Positions 52,682-61,231 of a stretch of DNA of 64,000 nucleotides are shown one piece after another (position 1 is the stretch's first letter; each line of letters begins with the position of its first letter). A program made the position numbers and the translations under genes. This DNA is from Pseudomonas sp. TNT3 (GTDB lineage: Bacteria; Pseudomonadota; Gammaproteobacteria; Pseudomonadales; Pseudomonadaceae): positions 1 through 64,000 of the forward strand of contig NZ_WFGV02000026.1 in assembly GCF_010095445.2 (NCBI RefSeq). Reading direction: 5' to 3'. The notes under the pieces are model-generated. The model had not been told where the DNA came from. It worked only from the letters and a program-made list of their open reading frames with translations, and did no database searches.

Positions 52682-53592
52682 CCCCGTGCCTCCATCTCTT
52701 TGGCCTGGCTGCGGTTAAACAGCAGAATCGGCACAATCAGGATCAACAGCATCACCACCGCCAGGGCAGACGCCACCGGCCAATCGCGATTGTTGAAGAA
52801 CTCTTGCCACAACACGCGACCGATCATCAGCGTCTCCGGGCCACCGAGCAGCTCGGGAATCACGAACTCACCGACCACCGGAATGAACACCAGCATGCAA
52901 CCGGCGATGATGCCGTTCTTGGCCAGCGGCACGGTGATTTTCCAGAAGTTGTTGAAGTTGCTCGAACCCAGGTCCTGCGCCGCTTCCAGCAGGCTGCCAT
53001 CGTGCTTGACCAGGTTGGCGTACAGCGGCAGCACCATGAACGGCAGGTACGCATACACCACGCCGATATAGACAGCGGTGTTGGTGTTGAGGATCTCGAT
53101 CGGGTGCGACGTCAGGCCGGTCCACATCAGGAACGCGTTGAGCAAGCCGTTGTTGCTGAGGATGCCCATCCACGCATACACACGGATCAGGATCGCGGTC
53201 CAGGTCGGCATCATGATCAGCAGCAGCAAGACGTTCTGCGATTCCTTGCTCGCCTTGGTGATCGCGTAAGCCATCGGGAAACCGATCACCAGGCACATCA
53301 AGGTGCTGAAAAACGCGACCTTCAACGACCCGAGGTAGGCGGCGATGTACAACTCATCCCCGGCCAGCAGCGCGTAGTTGCCGATGTTGAGCAGCAGGTT
53401 GAATTTCTGCTCGGCGAAGGTGTAGATCTCCGAGTACGGCGGAATCGCCAGGGCGGCTTCGGAGAAGCTGATCTTCATCACCAGGAAAAACGGCAACAGG
53501 AAGAACAGGCACAGCCACAGGAACGGAATGCCAATGACCAGTTTTCGCCCGCTGGGGACCAGTCTGAGGAATTGCTGATTGAAGGTTCTCAT
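52678..53592 (-). CDS. potH: Polyamine ABC importer, permease (PotH/SpuG type)
   Basis: Inner-membrane permease of 304 aa. GIPFLWLCLFFLLPFFLVMKISF at the N-terminus and the EAA loop LLEAAQDLGSSNFNNFWKITVPL near 205 are typical of PotH. ATG 53592 overlaps the potG stop (ATGA); a further in-frame extension lies inside potG and is rejected. Pairs with PotI. Confidence 0.92.
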   Translation of the reverse strand: MRTFNQQFLRLVPSGRKLVIGIPFLWLCLFFLLPFFLVMKISFSEAALAIPPYSEIYTFAEQKFNLLLNIGNYALLAGDELYIAAYLGSLKVAFFSTLMCLVIGFPMAYAITKASKESQNVLLLLIMMPTWTAILIRVYAWMGILSNNGLLNAFLMWTGLTSHPIEILNTNTAVYIGVVYAYLPFMVLPLYANLVKHDGSLLEAAQDLGSSNFNNFWKITVPLAKNGIIAGCMLVFIPVVGEFVIPELLGGPETLMIGRVLWQEFFNNRDWPVASALAVVMLLILIVPILLFNRSQAKEMEARG

Positions 53593-54731
53593 GCGCGCAG
53601 TACCACGCCGCTGTCGTCTTCCCACCACACGTAGACCTGGTCGTCCCAGGTTGGACGTGCGCCGCGGCGTTCGGCGTTGGCCATGAACGACTGCACGACT
53701 TTGCCGCCTGGCAGTTGCACATAAAACACCGAGTGGCCGCCGAGGTAGGCGATGTCATGCACCTTGCCCACGGACCAGTTGTAGCGGGTGTCTGGCTTGA
53801 TGGTGCTGACCAGCATTTTTTCCGGGCGGATCGCGTAGGTGATCGACTTGTCCTGCACCGACGTGCTGACGCCGTGACCGACGTAGATCTTCTGCTCAAG
53901 GTCCGGGCTGTGAATGATCGCGTGACCTTCAAGGTCTTCAACAACCGTGCCTTCGAAGGCGTTCACGTTGCCGATGAACTCGCAGACCATGCGGCTGACC
54001 GGAGCTTCGTAGATGTCGACCGGGCTGCCGATCTGGGCGATCCAGCCCAGGTGCATGATCGCGATGCGCTGGGCCATGGTCATGGCCTCTTCCTGATCGT
54101 GGGTCACCATCACGCACGTCACGCCGACGCGCTCGATGATTTCCACCAGCTCAAGCTGCATCTGCGAACGCAGTTTCTTGTCCAGCGCGCCCATCGGCTC
54201 GTCGAGCAGCAACAGCTTCGGACGCTTGGCCAACGAGCGAGCCAACGCCACACGCTGACGCTGACCGCCGGACAGTTGGTGAGGTTTGCGCTTGGCGTAC
54301 TGGGTCATGTGCACCAGTCGCAGCATCTCTTCCACACGGGCGTCGATTTCACTGGCGGACAGCCGATCCTGCTTCAGGCCGAAGGCAATGTTCTGCGCCA
54401 CGGTCATGTGCGGGAACAGGGCGTACGACTGGAACATCATGTTGATCGGCCGCTCATACGGCGGCATGTCGGTGATGTCCACACCGTCGAGCAGGATACG
54501 TCCTTCGGTGGGGCGCTCGAACCCTGCGAGCATGCGCAGCAGCGTCGATTTACCGGAGCCGGAACCGCCGAGCAGGGCGAAGATTTCGTCTTGATGGATC
54601 TCAAGCGAGACATCATCCACTGCGACGGTTTCGTCGAATTTCTTGGTGACGCGATCGACTTTCACCAGCACCTTTTTCGGTGCCTGGTGACCTTCAAGAG
54701 CCTTCCTGTAGATGCTGGAGGCGTTTGCCAT
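53589..54731 (-). CDS. potG: Polyamine ABC importer, ATPase (PotG/SpuF type)
   Basis: Cytoplasmic ATPase of 380 aa. Walker A GGSGSGKST near residue 56, Q-loop FQSYALFPHM, signature LSGGQRQR near 150, Walker B LLLLDEPMGALD, H-loop VTHDQEEAMTMA. The C-terminal 130 residues form the TOBE regulatory domain (IRPEKMLVS). It is the first of potG-potH-potI-potF on the minus strand; a REPIN lies upstream. Confidence 0.94.
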   Translation of the reverse strand: MANASSIYRKALEGHQAPKKVLVKVDRVTKKFDETVAVDDVSLEIHQDEIFALLGGSGSGKSTLLRMLAGFERPTEGRILLDGVDITDMPPYERPINMMFQSYALFPHMTVAQNIAFGLKQDRLSASEIDARVEEMLRLVHMTQYAKRKPHQLSGGQRQRVALARSLAKRPKLLLLDEPMGALDKKLRSQMQLELVEIIERVGVTCVMVTHDQEEAMTMAQRIAIMHLGWIAQIGSPVDIYEAPVSRMVCEFIGNVNAFEGTVVEDLEGHAIIHSPDLEQKIYVGHGVSTSVQDKSITYAIRPEKMLVSTIKPDTRYNWSVGKVHDIAYLGGHSVFYVQLPGGKVVQSFMANAERRGARPTWDDQVYVWWEDDSGVVLRA

Positions 54732-55128
54732 GTGAAACTCCCAACAGGTTTCAGTCGTCGGGCCAACGCGGCCTGACTTAATAGTGAATTGCCAACGCGA
54801 GCCGTGCGGTGCCAGTCAGAGCGCTGCCCCCCTGTAGGACGACTGTGGCGAGGGGATTTATCCCCGTTGGGTGGCGCAGCCGCCCCAAAATTTTGGGCCT
54901 GCTCCGCAGTCCAGCGGGGATAAATCCCTTCGCCACATTTATGTCCCACAGGGGATTTGCGTTTGCTGCACTGGCATCGACCGGCCTGGGCTGGGGCGGC
55001 GCCGCCGTCCTGGCTGCCTGGGTCGTACTTGTTGTTATTGCAGTGTGTTGTTTTCACAAGTCACGGATGCGCATAGGCGCACCCGCCAGACTCGCGGGGG
55101 CAGTAAACGGGTTGATTGTCTGTTTAAG
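54732..55128. repeat. Intergenic region with REPIN (54843-54938)
   Basis: Between potG and puuD. GTGGCGAGGGGATTTATCCCC-like arms at 54844 (left) and the mirrored GCGGGGATAAATCCCTTCGCC at the right end, separated by about 55 bases including CCCAAAATTTTGGG, itself a perfect palindrome. No gene was found in the rest of the stretch. Confidence 0.75.
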
Positions 55129-55890
55129 TCAGCGCGCGTTACGCAGCGCAGCCCGTCGCCGGCACGCATCGCCGAACGCCTGGAAAATACTCAAATAGGG
55201 AGGGTTCGAAAGCACCTGCCATTCCGGGTGCCATTGCACACCGACGGCAAAGGTGGGGCTGCGCTCCACCGAAATCGCCTCGATCAAACCGTCCGGCGCA
55301 ATCGCCTCGCAGCGCAGGCCAGGCCCCAGTCGGTCGATGCCCTGGCTGTGAATCGAATTGACCATGAACTCGCCAGGCAACTTCAGCGCTTCAAATACAC
55401 CCCCAGGCTGAACCGTCACGGCATGGGCCGGTGCGTACTGCACGGCCAGTTCCGGGTGATCCGCCTCGCGGTGATCGAGCATGCCCGGCAGCTCATGCAC
55501 CTTCTGATGCAGGCTGCCACCAAACGCGACGTTCATTTCCTGAAAGCCACGGCAGATGCCGAGCACCGGAACGCCTGCCGCGATGGCTGCACGTAATAAG
55601 GGGAGGGTAGTGGCATCCCGGGCCGGATCGTGATCCGTGCCGGGCGCACTGGCCGTGCCTTGATAGTGGAAAGGTTCCACATTCGAAGGTGAGCCGGTCA
55701 GCAACAGACCGTCGAGCTGCGCGAGCAGATCCTCGATTTCAGTCAGTTCGCCTAAGGAAGGAATGACCACGGGCAACCCCAAAGCCGCGACGCTGACAGT
55801 ACGCAAGTACTTGTCGCCGCTGACGTGGTAGGGGTGCAGGCCAATCTGTTTGACGCATGCAGTAACGCCGATCAATGGCTTGAATGCCAT
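55129..55890 (-). CDS. puuD: Gamma-glutamyl-GABA hydrolase (class I glutamine-amidotransferase fold)
   Basis: Cytoplasmic enzyme of 253 aa that frees GABA and glutamate from gamma-glutamyl-GABA, the last step of the gamma-glutamylated putrescine route (SpuA in P. aeruginosa terms). Nucleophile elbow GICRGFQEMNVAFGG near residue 115 supplies catalytic Cys, and VQWHPEW near 223 supplies His and Glu; LLLTGSPSNVEPFHY near 65 is the PuuD-type loop. ATG 55890 has GAGG eight bases upstream; a GTG at 55899 is the alternative. Divergent from puuA. Confidence 0.92.
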   Translation of the reverse strand: MAFKPLIGVTACVKQIGLHPYHVSGDKYLRTVSVAALGLPVVIPSLGELTEIEDLLAQLDGLLLTGSPSNVEPFHYQGTASAPGTDHDPARDATTLPLLRAAIAAGVPVLGICRGFQEMNVAFGGSLHQKVHELPGMLDHREADHPELAVQYAPAHAVTVQPGGVFEALKLPGEFMVNSIHSQGIDRLGPGLRCEAIAPDGLIEAISVERSPTFAVGVQWHPEWQVLSNPPYLSIFQAFGDACRRRAALRNAR

Positions 55891-55951
55891 TTTTATCACC
55901 TCGAAGTTTCACACTTGAACGAGCTTTTCCGGAGCTTAGCCTTGTTGATTT

Positions 55952-55960
55952 TAATTAACA
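55952..55960. promoter_or_regulatory. PuuR-box-like element, puuD side
   Basis: TAATTAACA, about 60 bases upstream of puuD. It differs by one base from TAATGAACA, the end of the E. coli PuuR site as I recall it, and recurs on the puuA side at 56147-56155. Confidence 0.45.
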
Positions 55961-56031
55961 ACTCTCATGTAAAAAATTCTAAACGCCGTGTGTCCGATCA
56001 TTAGGATTTACGCGGTGTGCGGGACTGATGT

Positions 56032-56045
56032 GGCACTCTCGTGCC
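56032..56045. promoter_or_regulatory. Short dyad GGCAC-TCTC-GTGCC
   Basis: Five-bp perfect arms in the middle of the puuD-puuA promoter region. It resembles but does not match a sigma-54 site (GG and GC are nine, not ten, bases apart). Function unclear. Confidence 0.25.
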
Positions 56046-56146
56046 CATTAGAGGCCCGAAAATAAAGGTTGAAAGGCCAAGTGTTCGCTATTGACTTCAC
56101 TTTGCCTTTCGGATTGACTGAGCTCGCAACAAGGCAGTGAACATAA

Positions 56147-56155
56147 TAATTAACA
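56147..56155. promoter_or_regulatory. PuuR-box-like element, puuA side
   Basis: Second copy of TAATTAACA, in the same orientation, 15 bases before the puuA start where a bound repressor would block translation initiation or transcription. See 55952-55960. Confidence 0.45.
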
Positions 56156-56170
56156 GCTAATAGGTGCATC

Positions 56171-57547
56171 ATGTCGGTCCCTCTGCGTACCGTTCAACTC
56201 AACGAAGCAAACGCATTCCTTAAGAAATATCCTGAGGTTTTGTACGTCGACCTTCTGATTGCGGATATGAACGGTGTGGTGCGCGGCAAGCGCATCGAAC
56301 GCACCAGTCTTCATAAGGTTTACGAAAAAGGCATCAACCTTCCGGCGTCGCTCTTCGCCCTGGACATCAACGGTTCAACGGTGGAAAGCACCGGCCTGGG
56401 TCTGGACATCGGCGACTCCGATCGAATCTGCTACCCCATCCCCAATACCCTCAGCATCGAGCCTTGGCAGAAGCGCCCAACCGCGCAACTGTTAATGACC
56501 ATGCACGAACTGGAAGGCCAACCGTTCTTCGCCGACCCTCGCGAAGTACTGCGTCAGGTCGTGAGCAAGTTCGATGACATGGGCCTGACCATCTGCGCCG
56601 CGTTTGAACTCGAGTTCTATCTGATCGACCAGGACAATGTGAACGGTCGTCCGCAATCGCCACGTTCGCCGGTGTCGGGCAAGCGTCCGATGTCGACTCA
56701 GGTGTACCTGATCGACGACCTGGACGAATACGTCGACTGCCTGCAAGACATCCTCGAAGGCGCAAAAGAGCAGGGCATTCCTGCGGACGCCATCGTCAAG
56801 GAAAGCGCCCCGGCGCAATTCGAAGTGAACCTGCACCACGTCTCCGACCCTATAAAGGCCTGCGACTACGCGGTGTTGCTCAAGCGTCTGGTGAAGAACA
56901 TCGCCTACGACCACGAGATGGACACCACCTTCATGGCCAAGCCGTATCCGGGCCAGGCGGGCAATGGTCTGCACGTGCACATTTCGATTCTCGACAAAGA
57001 AGGCAACAACATCTTCGCCAGCGAGGATCCCGAGCAGAACGCCGCGCTGCGACACGCGATCGGCGGTGTGCTCGAGACCCTGCCGGCGCAGATGGCGTTC
57101 CTGTGCCCGAACGTCAACTCGTACCGCCGCTTTGGCGCGCAGTTCTACGTGCCGAACTCGCCAAGCTGGGGCATCGATAACCGGACCGTGGCCGTGCGCG
57201 TGCCAAACGGTTCGCCGGACGCCGTGCGCATCGAACACCGCGTTGCCGGTGCCGACGCCAACCCGTACTTGCTGATGGCGTCGGTCCTGGCCGGTATTCA
57301 CCACGGCTTGACCAACGAAATCGAGCCGGGCCCACCGGTGGAAGGCAACAGCTACGAGCAGAACGAACAGAGCCTGCCAAACAACCTGCGCGACGCACTG
57401 CGCGAGCTGGACGACAGCGAAGTCATGGCCAAATACATCGACCCGCTGTACATCGACGTGTTCGTCGCGTGCAAGGAAAGCGAGCTGGCCGAGTTCGAGA
57501 ACTCCATCTCGGACCTTGAGTACAACTGGTACTTGCACACGGTTTGA
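56171..57547 (+). CDS. puuA: Gamma-glutamylputrescine synthetase (glutamine-synthetase family)
   Basis: Cytoplasmic ATP-dependent ligase of 458 aa joining glutamate to putrescine (SpuI/SpuB group in P. aeruginosa). Glutamine-synthetase fold: beta-grasp N-domain (residues about 15-110), catalytic domain with FELEFYLID near 145 (metal-binding Glu), NGLHVHIS near 263 and NRTVAVRVPNG near 335. No adenylylation Tyr region of GlnA is evident. A PuuR-like box lies just upstream. It heads puuA-puuC-puuB. Confidence 0.93.
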   Translation: MSVPLRTVQLNEANAFLKKYPEVLYVDLLIADMNGVVRGKRIERTSLHKVYEKGINLPASLFALDINGSTVESTGLGLDIGDSDRICYPIPNTLSIEPWQKRPTAQLLMTMHELEGQPFFADPREVLRQVVSKFDDMGLTICAAFELEFYLIDQDNVNGRPQSPRSPVSGKRPMSTQVYLIDDLDEYVDCLQDILEGAKEQGIPADAIVKESAPAQFEVNLHHVSDPIKACDYAVLLKRLVKNIAYDHEMDTTFMAKPYPGQAGNGLHVHISILDKEGNNIFASEDPEQNAALRHAIGGVLETLPAQMAFLCPNVNSYRRFGAQFYVPNSPSWGIDNRTVAVRVPNGSPDAVRIEHRVAGADANPYLLMASVLAGIHHGLTNEIEPGPPVEGNSYEQNEQSLPNNLRDALRELDDSEVMAKYIDPLYIDVFVACKESELAEFENSISDLEYNWYLHTV

Positions 57548-57588
57548 TGGCGTTGGCGGCGTACACAAGATTTGTGGCCGCCGCCAAA

Positions 57589-57681
57589 CCTGTGGGAGCT
57601 GGCTTGCCAGCGATGGCGTCATCGCAGTCCACATTCATGGCGTCTGATCCACCGCAATCGCTGGCAAGCCAGCTCCCACAA
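57589..57681. repeat. REPIN element inside the puu operon
   Basis: GGGAGCTGGCTTGCCAGCGATG at the left and the inverted CGCTGGCAAGCCAGCTCCC at the right, about 50 bases apart, between puuA and puuC. It may set different mRNA levels for puuA and the downstream genes. Confidence 0.85.
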
Positions 57682-57756
57682 GGATCGCATTTCAATTTTT
57701 TTGATTGGGCGGGCAAACCCCCACGATCACTCAATTTCCTGCGTCGAGTCACAACA

Positions 57757-59247
57757 ATGACAAACACTCGCAGCGACTGGGAGCAACGCTTCCAGTCCCT
57801 AACCATAGAAAGCCGCGCCTTCATCGACGGCCAATACCGCTCGGCACTCAGCGGTGACACTTTCGAATGCACCAGCCCGGTCGACGGCCGATTCCTGGCC
57901 AACGTCGCGAGCACTGACGAAGCCGACGCCAACGCAGCAGTCGCCGTCGCACGCCGCACCTTCGAATCCGGCATTTGGGCCAATCTCGCCCCGGCCGAAC
58001 GCAAGCGCATCCTGATCCGCTTCGCCGACCTCATTCTGGCCAACCAGGAAGAACTCGCCTTGCTCGAAACCCTCGACATGGGCAAACCGATCAACGACTC
58101 GATGAGCATCGACATCCCGGCGACCGCCAACGCGATCCGCTGGAGCGCCGAAGCCATCGACAAGATCTACGACGAAGTCGCCGCCACGCCCCACGATCAG
58201 CTCGGCCTGATCACCCGCGAGCCGGCGGGTGTGGTCGCCGCCATCGTGCCGTGGAACTTCCCGCTGATCATGGCCAGCTGGAAGTTCGCTCCAGCCCTGG
58301 CGGCCGGTAACTCGTTCATCCTCAAGCCTTCGGAAAAGTCGCCACTGACGGCTATCCGCATCGCCCAGCTTGCGCTGGATGCCGGCATCCCGAGAGGCGT
58401 ATTCAACGTGCTGCCAGGCTTCGGTCACACCGTCGGCAAGGCACTGGCGTTGCACATGGACGTCGATGTACTGGCGTTCACCGGCTCGACCGCGATTGCC
58501 AAGCAACTGCTGATCTACGCCGGCCAAAGCAACATGAAACGCGTCTGGCTCGAAGCAGGGGGAAAGAGCCCGAACGTGGTGTTCGCCGACGCGCCGGATT
58601 TGCGCGCGGCAGCACAAGCCGCAGCCGGCGCCATCGCCTTCAACCAGGGCGAAGTCTGTACCGCCGGCTCGCGTTTGCTGGTGGAGCGTTCGATTCGCGA
58701 GCAGTTCATTCCGCTTCTGGTGGAAGCGTTGCAAGCCTGGAAACCGGGGCACGCTCTGGACCCGGACACCACGGTCGGTGCGGTCGTCGATCAGCGTCAG
58801 CTGGACAACGTGTTGCGTTATATCCAGGTCGGCAAAGACCAGGGCGCGCAACTGATCGCGGGCGGCAGCCGAACCCTCGAAGACACCGGAGGCCTGTACG
58901 TGGAACCGGCCATTTTCGACGGCGTGACCAACGCCATGACCATCGCCCGTGAAGAAATTTTCGGCCCTGTGTTGTCGCTGATCACCTTCGACACGGTTGA
59001 AGAAGCCCTGGCCATCGCCAACGACAGCATCTTCGGTCTGGCCGCCGGCGTCTGGACCAGCAACCTGAGCAAGGCTCACACCTTCGCACGTGGTTTGCGC
59101 GCCGGCAGTGTCTGGGTCAACCAGTACGACGGCGGCGACATGACCGCGCCGTTCGGCGGGTACAAGCAGTCGGGTAACGGACGGGACAAATCGCTGCACG
59201 CGTTCGATAAATACACCGAACTCAAAGCGACCTGGATCAAGCTCTAA
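57757..59247 (+). CDS. puuC: Gamma-glutamyl-gamma-aminobutyraldehyde dehydrogenase (ALDH)
   Basis: Cytoplasmic NAD(P)-dependent aldehyde dehydrogenase of 496 aa. VVAAIVPWNFPLIM near 165 (cofactor region), general-base Glu in WLEAGGKSPNVV near 265, catalytic Cys in NQGEVCTAGSRL near 300, and EEIFGPVLSLI near 395 are all present. It oxidises gamma-glutamyl-aminobutyraldehyde to gamma-glutamyl-GABA. ATG 57757 is used; the open frame runs upstream through the REPIN and is not coding. Weak ribosome-binding site. Confidence 0.93.
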   Translation: MTNTRSDWEQRFQSLTIESRAFIDGQYRSALSGDTFECTSPVDGRFLANVASTDEADANAAVAVARRTFESGIWANLAPAERKRILIRFADLILANQEELALLETLDMGKPINDSMSIDIPATANAIRWSAEAIDKIYDEVAATPHDQLGLITREPAGVVAAIVPWNFPLIMASWKFAPALAAGNSFILKPSEKSPLTAIRIAQLALDAGIPRGVFNVLPGFGHTVGKALALHMDVDVLAFTGSTAIAKQLLIYAGQSNMKRVWLEAGGKSPNVVFADAPDLRAAAQAAAGAIAFNQGEVCTAGSRLLVERSIREQFIPLLVEALQAWKPGHALDPDTTVGAVVDQRQLDNVLRYIQVGKDQGAQLIAGGSRTLEDTGGLYVEPAIFDGVTNAMTIAREEIFGPVLSLITFDTVEEALAIANDSIFGLAAGVWTSNLSKAHTFARGLRAGSVWVNQYDGGDMTAPFGGYKQSGNGRDKSLHAFDKYTELKATWIKL

Positions 59248-59262
59248 TACTTCTACAACGGC

Positions 59263-59284
59263 GGTCGCAGGCGTGCCTGCGACC
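59263..59284. promoter_or_regulatory. Perfect inverted repeat ahead of puuB
   Basis: GGTCGCAGGC and GCCTGCGACC (10 bp each, two-base spacer) lie between puuC stop and the puuB ribosome-binding site (GGAGAAACCT). The hairpin could stabilise or attenuate the downstream mRNA. Confidence 0.6.
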
Positions 59285-59297
59285 TTCGGAGAAACCT

Positions 59298-60581
59298 ATG
59301 AAACAAACCCATGTAAACAGCTACTACGCCGCCACCCGCAACTTCACCGGTGATTTTCCGGTGCTGGAACAGGCTGTGGACTGCGACGTCTGCATCATCG
59401 GCGCTGGCTACACTGGCCTGTCCTCGGCCCTGTTCCTGGCCGAAGCCGGCTACAGCGTCACCGTACTCGAAGCCGCCAAAGTCGGTTTTGGTGCCAGCGG
59501 TCGCAACGGCGGTCAACTGGTCAACTCCTATAGTCGCGACGTCGATGTGATCGAAGAGCGCTACGGCGACAAAACCGCCGAAGTACTCGGCAGCATGATC
59601 TTCGAAGGCGCGGACATCATTCGTCAGCGCATACAGCACTACGACATTCAGTGCGACTACAAGCCCGGTGGCATTTTTGCTGCGCTGAACAAAAAGCAAC
59701 TCAAAGGCCTGGCCGAGCAGAAAAGCAGCTGGGAACGCTACGGCAACAAGAACCTTAGAATGCTCGACGCGGCCGACATCAAGCGCGAAGTTGGTTGCGA
59801 CAACTACGTCGGCGGCCTGCTCGACATGCAGGGCGGCCACATCCATCCGCTGAACCTGGCCCTCGGTGAGGCCTCGGCCATCATCGGCCTGGGTGGCAAG
59901 ATCTACGAACAATCGGCCGCAGTGGAAATCACCTACGGCGAGCCGATTACCGTACGCACCGCCAAAGGCGTGGTCCGCGCCAAATACCTGCTGATCGCCG
60001 GAAACGCCTACCTGCCGCAAGACCTCGACAGCCGCGTCACGCGTAAAAGCATGCCGTGCGGTTCGCAGATCGTCGTCACCGAACCGTTGTCCGAAAAGGT
60101 TGCGCGCAGCCTGATCAAAAACAACTACTGCGTCGAAGACTGCAACTACCTGCTCGACTACTACCGCCTCACCGCTGACAACCGCCTGCTGTACGGCGGC
60201 GGCGTGGTCTACGGCGCCCGCGAACCGGACGACATCGAACAACTGATCAAGCCGAAGATCCTCAAGACCTTCCCGCAACTCAAAGACGTGAAAATCGATT
60301 ACCGCTGGACCGGCAACTTCCTGCTGACCATGTCGCGCATGCCGCAATTCGGCCGTATCGAGAAAAACGCCTACTACATGCAAGGCTACAGCGGCCACGG
60401 CGTCACCTGCTCGCACCTGGCCGGCAAACTGATCTCGGAAATGATCCGCGGCGACGCCGAACGCTTCGATGCTTTCGCATCATTGCCGCACATGCCGATG
60501 ATCGGCGGCCGCACCTTCCAGGCCCCGCTCACCGCCATGGGCGCCGCGTACTACGCGCTGCGCGATCGATTCGGGATCTAA
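59298..60581 (+). CDS. puuB: Gamma-glutamylputrescine oxidase (FAD-dependent, DadA-like)
   Basis: Flavin oxidase of 427 aa. The FAD dinucleotide motif is CIIGAGYTGLSSALFLAEAGYSV near residue 35; VGFGASGRNGGQLVNSYS near 70 is characteristic of PuuB/OrdL, and GYSGHGVTCSHLAGKLI near 365 closes the flavin site. It oxidises gamma-glutamylputrescine to the aldehyde, releasing ammonia and H2O2. Third gene of puuA-puuC-puuB; the tandem REPIN array follows its stop. Confidence 0.93.
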   Translation: MKQTHVNSYYAATRNFTGDFPVLEQAVDCDVCIIGAGYTGLSSALFLAEAGYSVTVLEAAKVGFGASGRNGGQLVNSYSRDVDVIEERYGDKTAEVLGSMIFEGADIIRQRIQHYDIQCDYKPGGIFAALNKKQLKGLAEQKSSWERYGNKNLRMLDAADIKREVGCDNYVGGLLDMQGGHIHPLNLALGEASAIIGLGGKIYEQSAAVEITYGEPITVRTAKGVVRAKYLLIAGNAYLPQDLDSRVTRKSMPCGSQIVVTEPLSEKVARSLIKNNYCVEDCNYLLDYYRLTADNRLLYGGGVVYGAREPDDIEQLIKPKILKTFPQLKDVKIDYRWTGNFLLTMSRMPQFGRIEKNAYYMQGYSGHGVTCSHLAGKLISEMIRGDAERFDAFASLPHMPMIGGRTFQAPLTAMGAAYYALRDRFGI

Positions 60582-60593
60582 GCGACACAATCC

Positions 60594-61030
60594 CTGTAGG
60601 AGCGAGCCTGCTCGCGATGAGGCCCTGTCAGTCGCCAAGAATGTCGCCTGACACTCCGCCATCGCTAGCAGGCTAGCTCCCACAGAGATCCAGTTTGAGC
60701 AAAAAATCCACGGCCAACCGGGACCAAACTGTAGGAGTGAGCCTGCTCGCGATGAGGTCCTGTCAGTCGCCAAGAATTTCGCCTGACACACCGCCATCGC
60801 TAGCAGGCTAGCTCCCACAGAGATCCAGTTTGAGCAAAAAATCCACGGCCAACCGGGACCAAACTGTAGGAGTGAGCCTGCTCGCGATGAGGCCCTGTCA
60901 GTCGCCAAGAATGTCGCCTGACACACCGCCATCGCTAGCAGGCTAGCTCCCACAGAGATCCAGTTTGAGCAAAAAATCCACGGCCAACCGGGACCAAACT
61001 GTAGGAGTGAGCCTGCTCGCGAAGAGGCCA
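60594..61030. repeat. Tandem REPIN array, 135-bp unit, three complete copies plus a partial fourth
   Basis: CTGTAGGAG..GAGCCTGCTCGCGAT starts at 60594, 60729, 60864 and 60999, an exact 135-base period. Each unit holds two inverted REP cores (GAGTGAGCCTGCTCGCGATG and CCATCGCTAGCAGGCTAGCT), plus a fixed linker ending ...CCACGGCCAACCGGGACCAAA. Units differ at only a few positions. Because 135 is a multiple of three, a long open minus-strand frame crosses it; I regard that frame as non-coding. Confidence 0.92.
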
Positions 61031-61231
61031 TACCAGCCGCCATCAATCCCGACTGACACCCAGTGACAGCCATTTCACCCACCCATTCATCGAACCTGCT
61101 GAGCAACACCACCAAACGTGATTTAATACCCGACTTTCAAATTTCCGGGACAGGGAAGCGGTACTTTCGCGGCCAAAAGTCGCCCGCCATCCACCCCCAT
61201 AACCCTTAAGTTTTCCTCACATAAGGCTGTC

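Noticed and set aside
56030..56046. Sigma-54 promoter upstream of puuA
   Set aside because: TGGCAC is present but the GG to GC spacing is nine rather than ten bases and the -12 part does not fit.
57799..59199. Long minus-strand frame opposite puuC
   Set aside because: Shadow frame caused by high-GC third positions; puuC has complete catalytic motifs.
43665..61030. CRISPR array from the repeated palindromes
   Set aside because: Units are long, the spacers are conserved rather than unique, and no cas genes are present; they are REPINs.
60480..61115. Minus-strand open frame of about 211 codons across the repeat array
   Set aside because: It follows from the 135-base (multiple of three) REPIN period; it repeats the same peptide, has no good ribosome-binding site and overlaps puuB.
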